A DNA stretch of 64,000 bases from Caballeronia pedi (GTDB lineage: Bacteria; Pseudomonadota; Gammaproteobacteria; Burkholderiales; Burkholderiaceae): NCBI RefSeq assembly GCF_001544915.2, contig NZ_FCOE02000008.1:62001-126000 (forward strand), given 5' to 3'. Shown in pieces: positions 1 to 10,459 of the stretch. The notes below the pieces were generated by a model. The model was not told where the DNA came from. It worked only from the letters and a program-made list of their open reading frames with translations, and did no database searches. Made by a program: the position numbers and the translations under genes. Every line of letters starts with the position of its first letter. The first letter of the stretch is position 1.

Positions 1-269
1 ACCCGACGCTGGCAATCTCGCGCGCGTTCGACGTGCTGATCGAGGAAGAAGGCCTGGCGCTGCGCGGCACGTTCGTGATCAACCCGGAAGGCCAGATCAA
101 GCTGTGCGAAATCCACGACAACGGCATCGGCCGTGACGCTGGCGAACTGCTCCGCAAGGTTCAGGCAGCGCAATACATCGCCAAGCACCCGGGCCAAGTG
201 TGCCCCGCCAAGTGGACGCCGGGCGCTGAAACGCTGACCCCGTCGCTCGACCTGATCGGCAAGATCTAA
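1..269 (+). CDS. ahpC: Alkyl hydroperoxide reductase subunit C, 3' end (partial)
   Basis: This is the C-terminal part of a typical 2-Cys peroxiredoxin; the 5' end lies left of the window and the frame is open from base 3. AhpC reduces hydrogen peroxide and organic peroxides in the cytoplasm and is re-reduced by AhpF. The visible part carries the resolving-cysteine motif [10 protein letters not shown] and the family C-terminus ending LDLIGKI. The peroxidatic cysteine is outside the window. ahpF follows 145 bp downstream on the same strand, the usual ahpCF order, and I see no clear terminator between them. OxyR control is expected from the family but I did not identify a binding site. Confidence 0.95.
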   Translation, partial: PTLAISRAFDVLIEEEGLALRGTFVINPEGQIKLCEIHDNGIGRDAGELLRKVQAAQYIAKHPGQVCPAKWTPGAETLTPSLDLIGKI

Positions 270-414
270 GCTCGTCATTCACGAGCGCTGCATCGAACCT
301 GCCGCGCTTCAGCGGCCGGTTCACCCCAAAAGACGCCTTCGTCCGGCGCTGCGACCTTCGCAGCGCCGCGGTGAAGCGCGTCTGCACTACCCAAGTCAAG
401 GAACGGACATCGCC

Positions 415-2001
415 ATGCTCGACGCCAATCTCAAGAACCAGTTAAAAGCGTATTTGGAAAAGGTCACACGGCCGATCGAACTCGTCGCCTTTCTCGACGA
501 CGGCGACAAGTCGCGCGAGCTGAAAAGCCTGCTCGACGAGATCGCCTCGCTGTCTGCCCAGATCAGCGTCGTCGAGAAAGAGGACGCCGGCGTGCGTCGT
601 CCGTCCTTCACCATCGGCGAGGCGGGCAAGCCCGCGGGCATCCAGTTCGCCGGCATCCCGATGGGCCATGAATTCACGTCGCTCGTGCTTGCGCTGCTGC
701 AGACGGGCGGCCATCCGATCAAGCTCGACGACGCCACCATCGAGCAGATCCGCAAACTCGACGGCGACTTCGCATTCGAGACGTATTTCTCGCTGTCGTG
801 CCAGAACTGCCCGGAAGTCGTGCAGGCGCTGAACGTGATGGCGATCATCAATCCGCGCATCAAACACGTCGCGATCGACGGCGCGCTGTTCCAGAAGGAA
901 GTGGAAGACCGTCAGGTGATGTCCGTGCCGATGATGTTCATCAACGGCGATAGCTTCGGCTCGGGCCGCATGGGCGTGAAGGAAATTCTGGCGAAGCTGG
1001 ACACGGGCGCTTCGGCGCGCGCCGCGAAAGAACTGGAAAACAAGCCGGTGTTCGACACGCTGATCGTCGGCGGCGGTCCTGCCGGCGCGGCGGCGGCGAT
1101 CTATTCGGCGCGCAAGGGCATCGCGACGGGCGTCGTCGCCGAACGCTTCGGCGGCCAGGTGCTCGACACGATGGCGATCGAAAACTTCGTCTCCGTGCAG
1201 GAAACGGAGGGACCGAAGTTCGCGACGGCGCTGGAACAGCACGTCAAGAGCTATGAAGTCGACGTGATGGACGTGCAGCGCGCAGAGAAGCTCGTGCCGG
1301 GCCGCATCAACGAGGTTCATCTGGCGAGCGGCGCGGTGCTGAAGGCGAAGACCGTGATTCTGTCGACCGGCGCGCGCTGGCGCGAAATCAACGTGCCGGG
1401 CGAGCGCGAGTATCGCGGCCGCGGCGTGGCGTACTGCCCGCACTGTGACGGCCCGCTCTTCAAGGGCAAGCGCGTCGCGGTGATCGGCGGCGGCAACTCC
1501 GGCGTGGAAGCGGCGATCGATCTCGCGGGCCTCGTCTCGGCGGTGACTCTGATCGAATTCGGCAACGAACTGCGCGCCGACGCGGTGCTGCAGAAGAAGC
1601 TGCGCAGCCTGTCGAACGTGACCATCGTCACAGAGGCGCAGACGACCGAAGTCACCGGCGATGGCAAGAAGGTCAACGGCATCACGTACACGGACCGCGC
1701 GACGGGCGCGAGCCACCATGTCGAGCTGGAAGGCGTGTTCGTGCAAATCGGTCTCGTGCCGAACACCGAATGGCTGAAGGGCACGGTGGAATTGTCGAAG
1801 CACGGCGAGATCGTCGTCGACGCGCGCGGCGCGACGTCCTTGCCGGGCGTGTTCGCGGCGGGCGACGTGACGACGGTGCCGTACAAGCAGATCGTGATCG
1901 CAGCCGGCGAAGGCGCGAAAGCATCGCTCTCGGCGTTCGATCATCTGATCCGGGCGTCGGTGGACGACGAAGCAGTGGTCGAAGAAGAAGCGGCGGCCTG
2001 A
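415..2001 (+). CDS. ahpF: Alkyl hydroperoxide reductase subunit F
   Basis: A 528-residue flavoprotein that passes electrons from NADH to AhpC. The N-terminal tandem thioredoxin-fold region has its redox pair in SCQNC (Cys129/Cys132). It is followed by a FAD-binding GGGPAGAA motif near residue 220, the second redox pair in CPHC (Cys341/Cys344) and an NAD-binding GGGNSG motif just after it. The C-terminal FAD motif GVFAAGDVT is present. Length and domain order match AhpF from other proteobacteria. The ATG at 415 is preceded by an AAGGAA ribosome-binding site. A strong terminator follows the stop codon, so ahpCF appears to end here. Confidence 0.97.
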   Translation: MLDANLKNQLKAYLEKVTRPIELVAFLDDGDKSRELKSLLDEIASLSAQISVVEKEDAGVRRPSFTIGEAGKPAGIQFAGIPMGHEFTSLVLALLQTGGHPIKLDDATIEQIRKLDGDFAFETYFSLSCQNCPEVVQALNVMAIINPRIKHVAIDGALFQKEVEDRQVMSVPMMFINGDSFGSGRMGVKEILAKLDTGASARAAKELENKPVFDTLIVGGGPAGAAAAIYSARKGIATGVVAERFGGQVLDTMAIENFVSVQETEGPKFATALEQHVKSYEVDVMDVQRAEKLVPGRINEVHLASGAVLKAKTVILSTGARWREINVPGEREYRGRGVAYCPHCDGPLFKGKRVAVIGGGNSGVEAAIDLAGLVSAVTLIEFGNELRADAVLQKKLRSLSNVTIVTEAQTTEVTGDGKKVNGITYTDRATGASHHVELEGVFVQIGLVPNTEWLKGTVELSKHGEIVVDARGATSLPGVFAAGDVTTVPYKQIVIAAGEGAKASLSAFDHLIRASVDDEAVVEEEAAA

Positions 2002-2030
2002 GCGTAGCTCGGGTGTCGTAGTGACCGGAA

Positions 2031-2060
2031 GGCGGACGGGGCGACCCGTTCGCCTTTTTT
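2031..2060 (+). terminator. Intrinsic terminator after ahpF
   Basis: Ten-base-pair stem (GGCGGACGGG with CCCGTTCGCC, one G-T pair), four-base loop GCGA, then six T residues. It lies 29 bp after the ahpF stop codon and separates it from the convergent kinase gene. Confidence 0.9.
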
Positions 2061-2065
2061 GCTTA

Positions 2066-3292
2066 CTAGCCTTGCGCCGGCTTCGGTTCCAGCACCATCG
2101 GGAACGTCACTTCGAAGACGCTGCCGTGCCCTTTCGACGACTGGAATCGCAAGTCCCCTTCCAGCGTGCGCGACAATTCCTTGACGATCGCGAGCCCGAG
2201 CCCCACGCCGGGAATGTCGTCATCCGCGGCGCGCTCGAACTCTTCGAACACGCGCTCCTGATCCGCCGCGCCGATGCCCACGCCCGTGTCGGCGACGCGC
2301 AGCTTCCAGCGCGCGTCGGGCGCGGCGGTAATGGCGAGGACGATTTCGCCCGAGGTCGTGTACTTGATCGCGTTCGACAGCAGATTCAGCGCCACCTGCT
2401 TCACCTTCAGCCGGCTCGACGTCACCGTGCCGAGCGCCGGATCGAAATGCCCGACGAGCTTCAATCCCTTCGCCTCGGTCGAGATGCGGCACGCCTGCAT
2501 CAGTTCGTCGAAGAGTCCGACGAGATCGAATGGCTCGACGACCAACAGCGAATCGTCGCCGAGGACTTTCGAATATTCGACCATTTCATCGACGAGCGTG
2601 GCCATGTCGGCGACCTGGCGGTTCGCGAGGCCGAGCGCCGTGTCGCGCTTCGCGGGCGAGCGCGTGGCGAGTTGCAGCGCCGTCGAGAATACGTTGAGGA
2701 AATTGCGCAGATCGTGGGCGACGCGCCGCGTGATCTGCATGCGCGTTTCGTAGAGATCGCTGATGAGCTTCTGCCGCAGCGTCAGCTCGTAGTTCGCGCG
2801 CTCCAGCATGCCGGTGTATTCGTCGATCTTGCGATCGCGCTCGCCGATCGCCTCGCGAATCGACGCGAGCGTGACGAAGCTCACCACTTCGTCGGTCATG
2901 AGGCGGGCATGTTCCTCGTCCGCGCGGGAAAAATCCTCGTGCGTGCTCGCGTACTCGCCAATCGCGAGCAGCAGCACCTGACGGAACAGATCGAGCTCGC
3001 GCACCAGTTCATCGATACGGTAACCCTGCTGCCAGCGCCATTGCCCGTGTTGACGCGCGTCGTGCTCGATCGCGCCCTCCTGGTCGCGCAGGTTGCGCGA
3101 TTCCAGCACGATGCAGATTTCATCGAAAATGCTCGGCAGATGATCCGCGAGCTGTCGATACGTGAGTTGATCGGAATGTTCGACTTCCTGATCGCCGAAC
3201 ACGAGCTTCATCCATCGCTCGGTGAGCGCGTGTTGCTGCCCGCGCAGCGCGGCCACGAGCCCTTTCAAGCCGCCGACTGACGTGTCGCTCAT
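2066..3292 (-). CDS. Soluble sensor histidine kinase with RsbRD-like N-terminus
   Basis: A 408-residue protein without membrane segments, so probably a cytoplasmic sensor. Residues 1-150 are helical and resemble the RsbRD N-terminal regulatory domain. A coiled stretch leads to a HisKA domain with H-box VAHDLRNFLN (predicted phosphorylated His193). The HATPase domain shows the N box LLSNAIKYT, G1 box DTGVGIG and G2 box GVGLGLAIVKEL. No response regulator is adjacent, so the partner is unknown; a hybrid or orphan signalling route is possible. The gene converges on ahpF. Kinase assignment is firm; the identity of the N-terminal sensor domain is inferred from its general pattern only. Confidence 0.9.
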   Translation of the reverse strand: MSDTSVGGLKGLVAALRGQQHALTERWMKLVFGDQEVEHSDQLTYRQLADHLPSIFDEICIVLESRNLRDQEGAIEHDARQHGQWRWQQGYRIDELVRELDLFRQVLLLAIGEYASTHEDFSRADEEHARLMTDEVVSFVTLASIREAIGERDRKIDEYTGMLERANYELTLRQKLISDLYETRMQITRRVAHDLRNFLNVFSTALQLATRSPAKRDTALGLANRQVADMATLVDEMVEYSKVLGDDSLLVVEPFDLVGLFDELMQACRISTEAKGLKLVGHFDPALGTVTSSRLKVKQVALNLLSNAIKYTTSGEIVLAITAAPDARWKLRVADTGVGIGAADQERVFEEFERAADDDIPGVGLGLAIVKELSRTLEGDLRFQSSKGHGSVFEVTFPMVLEPKPAQG

Positions 3293-3483
3293 CTACGAAG
3301 TCCCGGTTGCTGAACGCGCCGGACCGCGGCGCGCGTGGTGACGGTGATATGCAGTCGAAAGCATTGCCCCGATGGCCGGAGCCGCCCGCGATTGCTTCGC
3401 CAGTATAGGCGCGATGCTCGCATCAAAGTGCCATACCCGAGTTTTCCCTTGGACCTTTCCACGACCTGGATTCAGTACTCCCT

Positions 3484-4377
3484 TCAGATGCCTTCGGGCG
3501 GTGTCATCAGCATGGCGTAGAGCGCCTGCGCCGCCGGCGACAGCGACGCCGTCTTGCGCGTCACTAGCACGAGCGAGCGCGTGACCGTCGGCTCGACGAG
3601 TTCGATCGCCCGCACGGTCGGATACGCGTCCTTCTGAATCGCGAGCGCCGGCACGACCGCCGCCCCGACGCGCTGCGCCACCAGCCCGAGCGCCGTCGAA
3701 CTGCGCTGGACTTCGTAGAACGAGTGCAACTGGATGCCGCTGCCTTCCAGCGCGGCATCGATCAGGGCGCGGTTGCCGCTCACGTCGCCCGCGAGAATCA
3801 GCGCATGCTCCGACAGCGCGCGCCACGCGATCCGTCTGCGTTTCGCGAGCGGATGATCGCGATGGCAGACGAGCACATAGCTGTCCTCGACGAGCGGCTC
3901 GGTGTGCAGTTCCGGATGATGCTCGCCAGCGATCTTGATGCCGAATTCCACCTCCCGATGCAGCACCGCCTGCGCCACCGCCGACGACGCGTGATCGAGA
4001 ATCCGGATGCGGTTATGCGGATAGCGCGCGGAGTACGCCTGCAGAACGCGCGGCAGATATTGCACGCCGACGGTCGGCACGCACGCGATCGAGACATCGC
4101 CGCGCTGCGCCATTCCCGTCTCGCGAATCTCGACCAGCGCGGCGGACAGTTCTGCAAGCAGACGCCGCGCTTGCGGCAGGAAAGTGCGCCCGGTTTCGGT
4201 CAGAGTCATCGATCGCGTGGTGCGCTCGATCAGCGGCACGCCGAGGAACTCCTCGAGCTTCTGCAGGCGCTGCGTGATCGCGGTCTGCGTGATGTTGAGA
4301 CGCTCGGCCGCGCCCCGGAAGCTGCCCTGATCGGCGATAGCGACGAAGGCCTGCACGCCCAGCGTGTCGATTTTCAT
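3484..4377 (-). CDS. LysR-family transcriptional regulator
   Basis: A 297-residue LysR regulator. Residues 1-60 form the winged HTH (FVAIADQGSFRGAAERLNITQTAITQRLQKLE), followed by a periplasmic-binding-protein-like co-inducer domain. I chose the ATG at 4377, which gives the usual start MKIDTLGVQAF. An in-frame TTG four codons upstream is possible. It is divergent from the methyltransferase gene at 4481, with about 100 bp between them. LysR proteins often control the divergent neighbour, so regulation of that gene is a reasonable guess but is not shown by the sequence. The inducer is unknown. Confidence 0.9.
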   Translation of the reverse strand: MKIDTLGVQAFVAIADQGSFRGAAERLNITQTAITQRLQKLEEFLGVPLIERTTRSMTLTETGRTFLPQARRLLAELSAALVEIRETGMAQRGDVSIACVPTVGVQYLPRVLQAYSARYPHNRIRILDHASSAVAQAVLHREVEFGIKIAGEHHPELHTEPLVEDSYVLVCHRDHPLAKRRRIAWRALSEHALILAGDVSGNRALIDAALEGSGIQLHSFYEVQRSSTALGLVAQRVGAAVVPALAIQKDAYPTVRAIELVEPTVTRSLVLVTRKTASLSPAAQALYAMLMTPPEGI

Positions 4378-4480
4378 AAGAAAAACCAAATAATCCGCAG
4401 CATAAATTCATTTTACGCTGAGCACGCGTGGGTCCAGAATCGCGGCTGTCCCCAACCCAAACCATCGACTCGAGTCCGAC

Positions 4481-5260
4481 ATGACGACACAATCGACCGA
4501 CTGGCAGGCCCGCCAATACACGCTGTTCGAAGCGCAGCGCACGCGCCCCGTCCGGGATCTGCTGAACGCGGCGCAGGCCGCGACCGCGCGCACCGCGCTC
4601 GACCTCGGCTGCGGCCCCGGCAATTCAACCGAAACGCTGCTCGACTTTGCGCCGCACGCGCGCGTCATCGGGGTCGACAATTCCGCCGACATGATCGATG
4701 CGGCACGAAAACGCCTGCCGGACGTCGATTTCGAACTCGCCGACATTTCCGCGTGGGCGGGCGAAGGCCCGTTCGATCTGATCCTCGCGAACGCGTCGCT
4801 GCAGTGGGTAGCCGATCACGAGACGCTGTTGCCGTCGCTCGTCCGCAAGCTCGCGAAAGGCGGAAGGCTCGCCGTGCAGATGCCGGACAATCTCGACGAA
4901 CCCGCGCATCGGCTGATGCGCGAAATCGCCGCGGACGGCCCGTGGCGCGACAAGCTGAAGGGCGTGGAGCGCACGGCGCGTTATCGCGCAGAGGCGTATT
5001 ACGCGCTGCTTGCGCCGCTGTGCGCGAGTGTCGATGTGTGGCGCACGACCTACCATCATCCGCTCGAAGGCGGCGTCGATGCGATCATCGAATGGTTCAA
5101 GGGCAGCGGGCTGCGGCCATTTCTCGCGCCGCTCGACGCCGATGAAAAGACCGCGTACCTAGAACGCTATCGCGACGGACTGAAAGCCGCCTACACGGTT
5201 TTCGACGACGGCACCGCGCTGTTGCCCTTCCCGCGCATCTTCATCGTCGCGACGCGCTGA
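4481..5260 (+). CDS. tam: Trans-aconitate 2-methyltransferase-like SAM methyltransferase
   Basis: A 259-residue class I methyltransferase. The SAM-binding motif I is LDLGCGPGNST (residues 40-50), and the acidic residue binding the SAM ribose is in GVDNSADMI. The family-typical LANASLQWV and the C-terminal substrate region FIVATR follow. Tam methylates trans-aconitate, a spontaneous by-product of the citrate cycle that inhibits aconitase. The start DWQARQYTLFEAQRTRPVRDLL is characteristic of Tam, and the length matches. It is flanked by LysR genes on both sides. The methyltransferase fold is certain; the exact substrate is inferred from similarity. Confidence 0.88.
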   Translation: MTTQSTDWQARQYTLFEAQRTRPVRDLLNAAQAATARTALDLGCGPGNSTETLLDFAPHARVIGVDNSADMIDAARKRLPDVDFELADISAWAGEGPFDLILANASLQWVADHETLLPSLVRKLAKGGRLAVQMPDNLDEPAHRLMREIAADGPWRDKLKGVERTARYRAEAYYALLAPLCASVDVWRTTYHHPLEGGVDAIIEWFKGSGLRPFLAPLDADEKTAYLERYRDGLKAAYTVFDDGTALLPFPRIFIVATR

Positions 5261-5273
5261 ACGTCGGTGAAGC

Positions 5274-6209
5274 TCAATGCGGCCGGCTCTGTTCGCGCAG
5301 CATCTGCACGAACTGCCGCGCCGCCTGCGAGAGCTCCCCGCCCTTGCGGGTGACGATGCCGTACGTCTGCGATTTCGATTTCATGCGCACCGGCAGAATC
5401 CGCAACATGCCGTAGCGCTCGAACACGCGCGCGACGCTCGCCGGCAGGATCGACACGAGTTGCGGGCTTTCCTGCAGCAGCGTCACCGTCATGAGCGGCG
5501 AGGCGGTGGAGATCGGATTGGCGGGCATGGGCAGGCCGGCGAGATCGAGTTCGCGTTCGAGCAGCGCGCTCATCGGCATGTAGCTCGGGTAGGTGACCCA
5601 GCGATACGTCGCGAGATCCGCGAACCCGACTTCCCGCGCACCCGTGCGCTCGTGCGCCGGGCCGACGACGATGCACAGCGGCTCGTCCGCGAGCGGCTGA
5701 TAGTGATATTTCGACGGCTGATCCGACACGCTCGCGCGGCCGATCACGAGATCGACGCGGCCGTCGTCGAGCATCGGCAGCATGCGCGCGCTCGTGTCCT
5801 CGATGATCTCGATGGCCAGATCCGGATGTTTCGCGTGCATGTCGTTGACGATCGGCGCGACGACGCCCGGCACCGCGCCCATGATCGTGCCGACCGTGAG
5901 CCGCCCGCCCGTGCCCGCGCGAATCTGCGCGACTTCCTGACACAACGCGCTCAGATCGGCGGCCAGCACGCGCGCATAGCGCACGACGCAGCGGCCGAAC
6001 GGATTCGGGATCAGCCCGCTTTTCGCGCGTTCGAACAGCGGCGCCTCCAGCATCGATTCGAGTTCGGCGAGCGCCTTGCTGGCGGCGGATTGGGTCATCG
6101 CCATCGCGCTCGACGCCTTGTGCAGCGATTTATGATCGTCCAGCGCGATCAGCAATTGCAGCTGCTTCATGCGCAGCCGCGACATCAGTACGTCGAGCGT
6201 GTTCTTCAT
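5274..6209 (-). CDS. LysR-family regulator (GbpR/sugar-type)
   Basis: A 311-residue LysR regulator whose N-terminal HTH begins RLRMKQLQLLIALDDHKSLHKAS and continues through QSAASKALAELE. A substrate-binding domain follows. The GRLTVGTIMGAV junction resembles regulators of sugar or aromatic catabolism such as GbpR, although this subgroup call is weak. It is divergent from the aldehyde dehydrogenase gene at 6368, with a 158-bp AT-rich intergenic region that probably holds both promoters. The pairing suggests it controls that dehydrogenase. It converges on tam with only 13 bp between the stop codons. Confidence 0.9.
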   Translation of the reverse strand: MKNTLDVLMSRLRMKQLQLLIALDDHKSLHKASSAMAMTQSAASKALAELESMLEAPLFERAKSGLIPNPFGRCVVRYARVLAADLSALCQEVAQIRAGTGGRLTVGTIMGAVPGVVAPIVNDMHAKHPDLAIEIIEDTSARMLPMLDDGRVDLVIGRASVSDQPSKYHYQPLADEPLCIVVGPAHERTGAREVGFADLATYRWVTYPSYMPMSALLERELDLAGLPMPANPISTASPLMTVTLLQESPQLVSILPASVARVFERYGMLRILPVRMKSKSQTYGIVTRKGGELSQAARQFVQMLREQSRPH

Positions 6210-6367
6210 GCTTCTGCCTGCGGGAAAGCTCGGGGTGATTCCAAAAAGCGATCAAGCGATGGAAAGGTTTCACTATACAGCCGCCCGCGCGAAGCCGTAT
6301 AGTCGGGCATGATGCAGTCATCGTACAACTGGCTGCCACGAATCAATTCAAGCAAGGACGAGACAAC

Positions 6368-7951
6368 ATGCAACTCACTGGCAACCTGCTCATCGGTCAG
6401 GAATCGGTCTTCGGTTCGAACGGCTCGATCAAGGCCGTCAACGCGTCGACCGGCGCGGCCGTCGAACCGGCCTTCGGCGGCGCGACGCTCGCCGACCTCG
6501 ACCGCGCGTGCGCGCTCGCGTGGACCGCGTTCGACGTCTATCGCGAAACCGCGCCCGAGGCGCGCGCGAAGTTCCTCGAAACGATCGCGCAGAACATTCT
6601 CGATATCGGCGACGACCTGATCGAGCGCTGCATGATCGAAAGCGGCCTGCCGCGCGCGCGTCTCGAAGGCGAGCGCGGCCGCACGGTCGGCCAGTTGCGC
6701 ATGTTCGCCGACGTGGTCCGCAATGGCGACTTCCTCGGCGTGCGCATCGATCCGGCGCAGCCCGAGCGCAAGCCGCTGCCGCGCGTCGATCTGCGCCTGC
6801 GCCATATCGGCGTGGGTCCGGTCGCGGTGTTCGGCGCGAGCAACTTCCCGCTCGCGTTCTCGGTCGCCGGCGGCGACACGGCGTCCGCGCTCGCAGCGGG
6901 TTGCCCGGTCATCGTGAAGGCGCACTCGGCGCACCCCGGCACGGCGGAACTCGTCGGCCGCGCGGTGCAGAAGGCCGTGAAGGACTGCGGCATGCCCGAA
7001 GGCACGTTCTCGCTGCTGTTCGACAGCGGCCGCGACGTCGGTCAGGGTCTGGTCAAGGACAACCGCATCAAGGCGGCCGGCTTCACCGGCTCGCGCGGCG
7101 GCGGCACGGCGCTGATGCAGCTCGCGGCGGCGCGTACCGAGCCGATCCCCGTCTACGCGGAAATGAGCAGCATCAACCCGGTTCTGCTGTTCCCGGCGGC
7201 GCTCGCAAACCGTGGCGAAGCCATCGCCAAGGCGTTCGTGGGCTCGCTCGTGCTCGGCGCCGGCCAGTTCTGCACGAATCCGGGTCTGGTGCTCGCCGTC
7301 GACGGTCCGGATCTCGACAAGTTCATCGCGGCGGCATCGGCGGCGCTGAATGAAACCGCCGCGCAGACCATGCTCACGCCGGGCATCTGCAAGACGTACC
7401 GGAGCGCCGTGGAGCGCGCCGGCGAGCACGCCGGCGTGACGACTGCTGCGCGCGGCGTCGAGGCGAAGGGCGAGAACCAGGGCCAGTCGGCGCTGTTCGT
7501 CACCACCGCCGACGCGTTCCGCAAGAGCCACGCGCTGCAGGAGGAAATCTTCGGCGCGTCGTCGCTCGTGGTGCGCTGCCCGGACCTCGCGACGCTGCTC
7601 GCACTGGTCGAATCGCTGGAAGGCCAGTTGACCTCGGCGCTGCACATCGACGAAGCGGATTACGCCGAAGCGAAGCGCATCCTGCCCGCGCTCGAGCACC
7701 GCACCGGCCGCCTGCTGGTGAACGGCTTCGGCACGGGCGTGGAAGTCGGGCACGCGATGGTGCACGGCGGCCCGTTCCCGTCGACAGCGGATGGCCGCTC
7801 GACGTCGGTCGGCAGCCTGGCGATCAACCGCTTCCTGCGCCCGGTCAGCTATCAGGATCTGCCTGACGCGCTCCTGCCCGACGCGTTGAAGACGGACAAT
7901 CCGCTCGGCCTGAACCGCCGCATCGACGGCAAGCTGCAACTGGCCAGCTAA
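6368..7951 (+). CDS. Aldehyde dehydrogenase, alpha-ketoglutaric-semialdehyde type
   Basis: A 527-residue NAD(P)-dependent aldehyde dehydrogenase of the long subgroup that oxidises 2,5-dioxovalerate to 2-oxoglutarate in pentose, hydroxyproline or glucarate breakdown. Catalytic Cys302 lies in [12 protein letters not shown] and the general-base Glu265 in YAEMSSINP. The coenzyme region [10 protein letters not shown] and the GFTGSR motif are present. The start at 6368 has an AAGGA site nine bases upstream. The divergent LysR gene is its likely regulator. Family membership is firm; the specific pathway cannot be told because no sugar dehydratase or transporter lies beside it. Confidence 0.92.
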   Translation: MQLTGNLLIGQESVFGSNGSIKAVNASTGAAVEPAFGGATLADLDRACALAWTAFDVYRETAPEARAKFLETIAQNILDIGDDLIERCMIESGLPRARLEGERGRTVGQLRMFADVVRNGDFLGVRIDPAQPERKPLPRVDLRLRHIGVGPVAVFGASNFPLAFSVAGGDTASALAAGCPVIVKAHSAHPGTAELVGRAVQKAVKDCGMPEGTFSLLFDSGRDVGQGLVKDNRIKAAGFTGSRGGGTALMQLAAARTEPIPVYAEMSSINPVLLFPAALANRGEAIAKAFVGSLVLGAGQFCTNPGLVLAVDGPDLDKFIAAASAALNETAAQTMLTPGICKTYRSAVERAGEHAGVTTAARGVEAKGENQGQSALFVTTADAFRKSHALQEEIFGASSLVVRCPDLATLLALVESLEGQLTSALHIDEADYAEAKRILPALEHRTGRLLVNGFGTGVEVGHAMVHGGPFPSTADGRSTSVGSLAINRFLRPVSYQDLPDALLPDALKTDNPLGLNRRIDGKLQLAS

Positions 7952-7971
7952 GGTCTCACCGAGTCCGATCA

Positions 7972-8011
7972 GGGCCGCGACGCGAACTACGCGCCGCGGC
8001 CCTTTCGTTTT
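7972..8011 (+). terminator. Intrinsic terminator after aldehyde dehydrogenase
   Basis: Inverted repeat GGGCCGCG (7972-7979) and CGCGGCCC (7995-8002) followed by TTTCGTTTT, 21 bp after the dehydrogenase stop codon. Confidence 0.85.
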
Positions 8012-8551
8012 CCGGACAAAGGTTCGGAAACCTTAACGATCCCGCCGCGCGGTGCAAGCCGGCTGGCCAATCGGTGTTTTCGCGCCCCAATGTGGGCGCG
8101 CAACAACGCATCGGCATGGAGCGGAAACACTTTGGCATCAGTGGGTTATCCGGCCGTCGCGCCCCCTTGTCGGTTAACGGCTAAGGATTGGCGGTTCAAA
8201 ACCGCCGGCGGCATCCCAAAATGTCAGAAACATCGTGAGCGAGAGAAGCGTGGCGCTCTGCGCGCGCCGGTCCGGAACCGTACGCGCATCGATCCGACGC
8301 CTTCACATCGACATCAGGGCCACACTATGGTGTAACCGCTTAAGATGCGCCTGAAAATGGCCCGGAAGTAGGTGCGAAAGGCAATTGACGTCCGATGGCG
8401 GTTGAACCATAGTCGAAATGTCGCTCCCCGCTTGTGCACGACGCGCGGGGAAGGATGACGAAGGATTGCTGTCGCGGGACTGAGTTTCCGCGTACAGGCG
8501 CGACGACTCGGCGCGCATTGGCGGCCACGCGAATTTGGCAACCTCACGCAC
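8012..8551. other. Intergenic region with a short perfect hairpin
   Basis: About 540 bp without a convincing gene. It contains a perfect seven-base-pair hairpin with a three-base loop at 8190-8206 (GGCGGTT, CAA, AACCGCC), which has no T tract. The promoter and leader for the gene at 8552 must lie here, but I could not pick one out. Confidence 0.5.
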
Positions 8552-10459
8552 ATGTCCTTCGAGGGCTCCAGCATGACCACGCGTCTGACGTTTCCCGCAT
8601 CCATGTTCTCCGTCGTCTGCCAGCGGTGCGGCAGCACGATGCGCAAAAACGCCGACAGTTGCCCCAATTGCGGCGCCGATCGCAACGCCGCGTTCGGCCA
8701 GCAGCGCGAGACCGCCCCGGGCAAACCACGCACGAACGTGTTCGAAGAAGCCGCGCCGCTTGCATCGGCGGCGGCTTCGGCATCGCCTTCGGCCGGCTCG
8801 ATGGGCGCGCGCGGCAAGCCATCCGAGCGTGTCGAGCCGGGCATGCGCTCGCGCTGGACGGAGCGCGCGAGCGAACGTATCTCCCAGAAAGCCGCGGAAT
8901 ATCGCGCCCGACGCGCCGAGGAAGCGGCACGCAACGCCTACGCCGAATCCAGCAATGATGCCGACGCCCTGCCCGGCTCCGAGCGCTGGAACCAGAAGAA
9001 GACCATCATCGCGGGCGCATGCGGGCTCGTGCTGCTGCTGGGCGCGGCGTTCTATTACCAGCTCGGCGATTCCGAGGGCGGCGGGACGCCCTCCGCCGAT
9101 CACAGTGTCTCCGGCGTCATCGATTCGAAAGTCGGCTCGCTGATTCGTGGCGCGACCGACACGCCCGCCGCGCCGGTCGTCTCGGAACGGCGCGTTCCCG
9201 CCGATACTCGTCCGCTCGCATCCGGCGATCCGCTGCAAGGCGTGCGCGCCGCGCTCGACGAGCACGATCTGGCCACCGCCCGCGCGCGGCTGAGAGTTTT
9301 TCCGACGCAGCAGCAAGGCCGCGCGGAATATGAAACGCTGAAGGACGAACTCGTCAAGCGCGAATCCCAGCGCGACGCCGCGCTGCAGCTCGCGCGCGCC
9401 TGCGAACGCACGTCCGCGTGGGCCTGCGTGCAGCAGAACGCGGGCGAGGCGCTCGCGCTCGACGGCAGCAACATCGAATCGCAAGCCATGCTCGAACGCG
9501 TGATCTCGCATGCGGGCTGGCTCGCGCCGACGGCATCGGCGGCGCTTGCGAAAAAGGTGCCCAGCACGACGCCTCCGGCGGCTGCGGCCGCCACCGCGTC
9601 GAAGCCTGCCGACACAGCGGCAATCGCGGCGACCAAACCCGGCGCCAGCGCGCCCGCGCCGCTGCCCGCGCAGGCAAACGTTGCAGCGTCCGCGAAGCCG
9701 AACATCCTCGCGCAGAAGCCGGCGACGGAGCGGCGTCCGGCGCAACGCAGCGCCGCCGCGCGCCAGGCCGACGACGAAGCCGCCGCTCTCGAATCGCGCG
9801 CCGAGAAGTTCGCGCGCGGCCAGGCGGCGACCAACGCCATCACCGCGGCGACCGTTACGCCGCCCGCCGCACCTGCCGTCGCTACCACGATGACGACGCC
9901 CCCGCCCGCCACACAGGCGACCCGACAAGCCGCCGCCGCGCCGTCGTCAGCGCAGCCAGCAGCGAAACCCAACACTGCGAGCGTCACGCAGGCGGCACGC
10001 ACGCCCTACTATCTCGGCGACGAAGAACCGCAACCTTCCGCCAGCGCCAATACGCGCGCCGCAAGCCCGCGCGCGCCCTACTATCTCGGCGATGAGCCGC
10101 AACAGCAGACCACACGCCCGGCCAACGCGCGCGGCCCGTATTACCTCGGCGAGGACCCGCCGCAGCCGGGCGCGCGCGCCACCGTGCCGCGTCCGCCGCA
10201 ATCGGGCAGCCAGAGCAGTTCGACGACGACACCATCCACCGCGACGACGCAGGCCGCCGTGCCGCGTCCGCCCGCGACGGCCAGCGCGCAACCGGTCGCG
10301 CAGCGCAGCACACAGTCGGCGGCCGCCACCACGGCGTCGCCTCAGTTCGCCACCATGCCAGCGGGCGCGCATATGGATTCGGACAAATCAGAGGAACTCG
10401 AGCGCGCCATCAAGCAATACGGCTGGAGCGGCGACTCGACGCCCAAGCCGTCGCGCTAA
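8552..10459 (+). CDS. Zinc-ribbon, single-pass membrane protein with Ala/Pro-rich tail (unknown function)
   Basis: A 635-residue protein I do not recognise by function. Residues 20-45 carry two CxxC pairs (CQRC and CPNC), a zinc-ribbon signature. A membrane helix lies at about residues 149-172 (IIAGACGLVLLLGAAFYY). After a short helical region around residues 230-320 the chain becomes rich in Ala, Pro, Thr and Gln. It contains three copies of a PYYLGDE/PYYLGED motif near residues 484, 509 and 529. The C-terminus ends with a conserved-looking ELERAIKQYGWSGD. A second start at 8573 (MTTRLTF) with GAGGGC upstream is equally plausible. The TAXI protein gene follows 145 bp downstream on the same strand. 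Confidence 0.75.
   Translation: MSFEGSSMTTRLTFPASMFSVVCQRCGSTMRKNADSCPNCGADRNAAFGQQRETAPGKPRTNVFEEAAPLASAAASASPSAGSMGARGKPSERVEPGMRSRWTERASERISQKAAEYRARRAEEAARNAYAESSNDADALPGSERWNQKKTIIAGACGLVLLLGAAFYYQLGDSEGGGTPSADHSVSGVIDSKVGSLIRGATDTPAAPVVSERRVPADTRPLASGDPLQGVRAALDEHDLATARARLRVFPTQQQGRAEYETLKDELVKRESQRDAALQLARACERTSAWACVQQNAGEALALDGSNIESQAMLERVISHAGWLAPTASAALAKKVPSTTPPAAAAATASKPADTAAIAATKPGASAPAPLPAQANVAASAKPNILAQKPATERRPAQRSAAARQADDEAAALESRAEKFARGQAATNAITAATVTPPAAPAVATTMTTPPPATQATRQAAAAPSSAQPAAKPNTASVTQAARTPYYLGDEEPQPSASANTRAASPRAPYYLGDEPQQQTTRPANARGPYYLGEDPPQPGARATVPRPPQSGSQSSSTTTPSTATTQAAVPRPPATASAQPVAQRSTQSAAATTASPQFATMPAGAHMDSDKSEELERAIKQYGWSGDSTPKPSR

Noticed and set aside
442-1944. 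Long open frame antisense to ahpF (500 residues)
   Set aside because: Arg/His/Ala-rich composition typical of the antisense of GC-rich genes; the sense frame is an unmistakable AhpF.
2021-3280. Long open frame antisense to the histidine kinase
   Set aside because: Shadow of a gene with complete kinase motifs; composition is Arg-rich and unlike a protein.
4378-4389. TTG start extending the LysR protein by four residues
   Set aside because: The ATG at 4377 gives the usual LysR N-terminus; the extension adds nothing conserved.
8190-8206. tRNA T-arm-like hairpin with GGTTCAAAACC
   Set aside because: No acceptor stem, D arm or anticodon arm can be folded around it.
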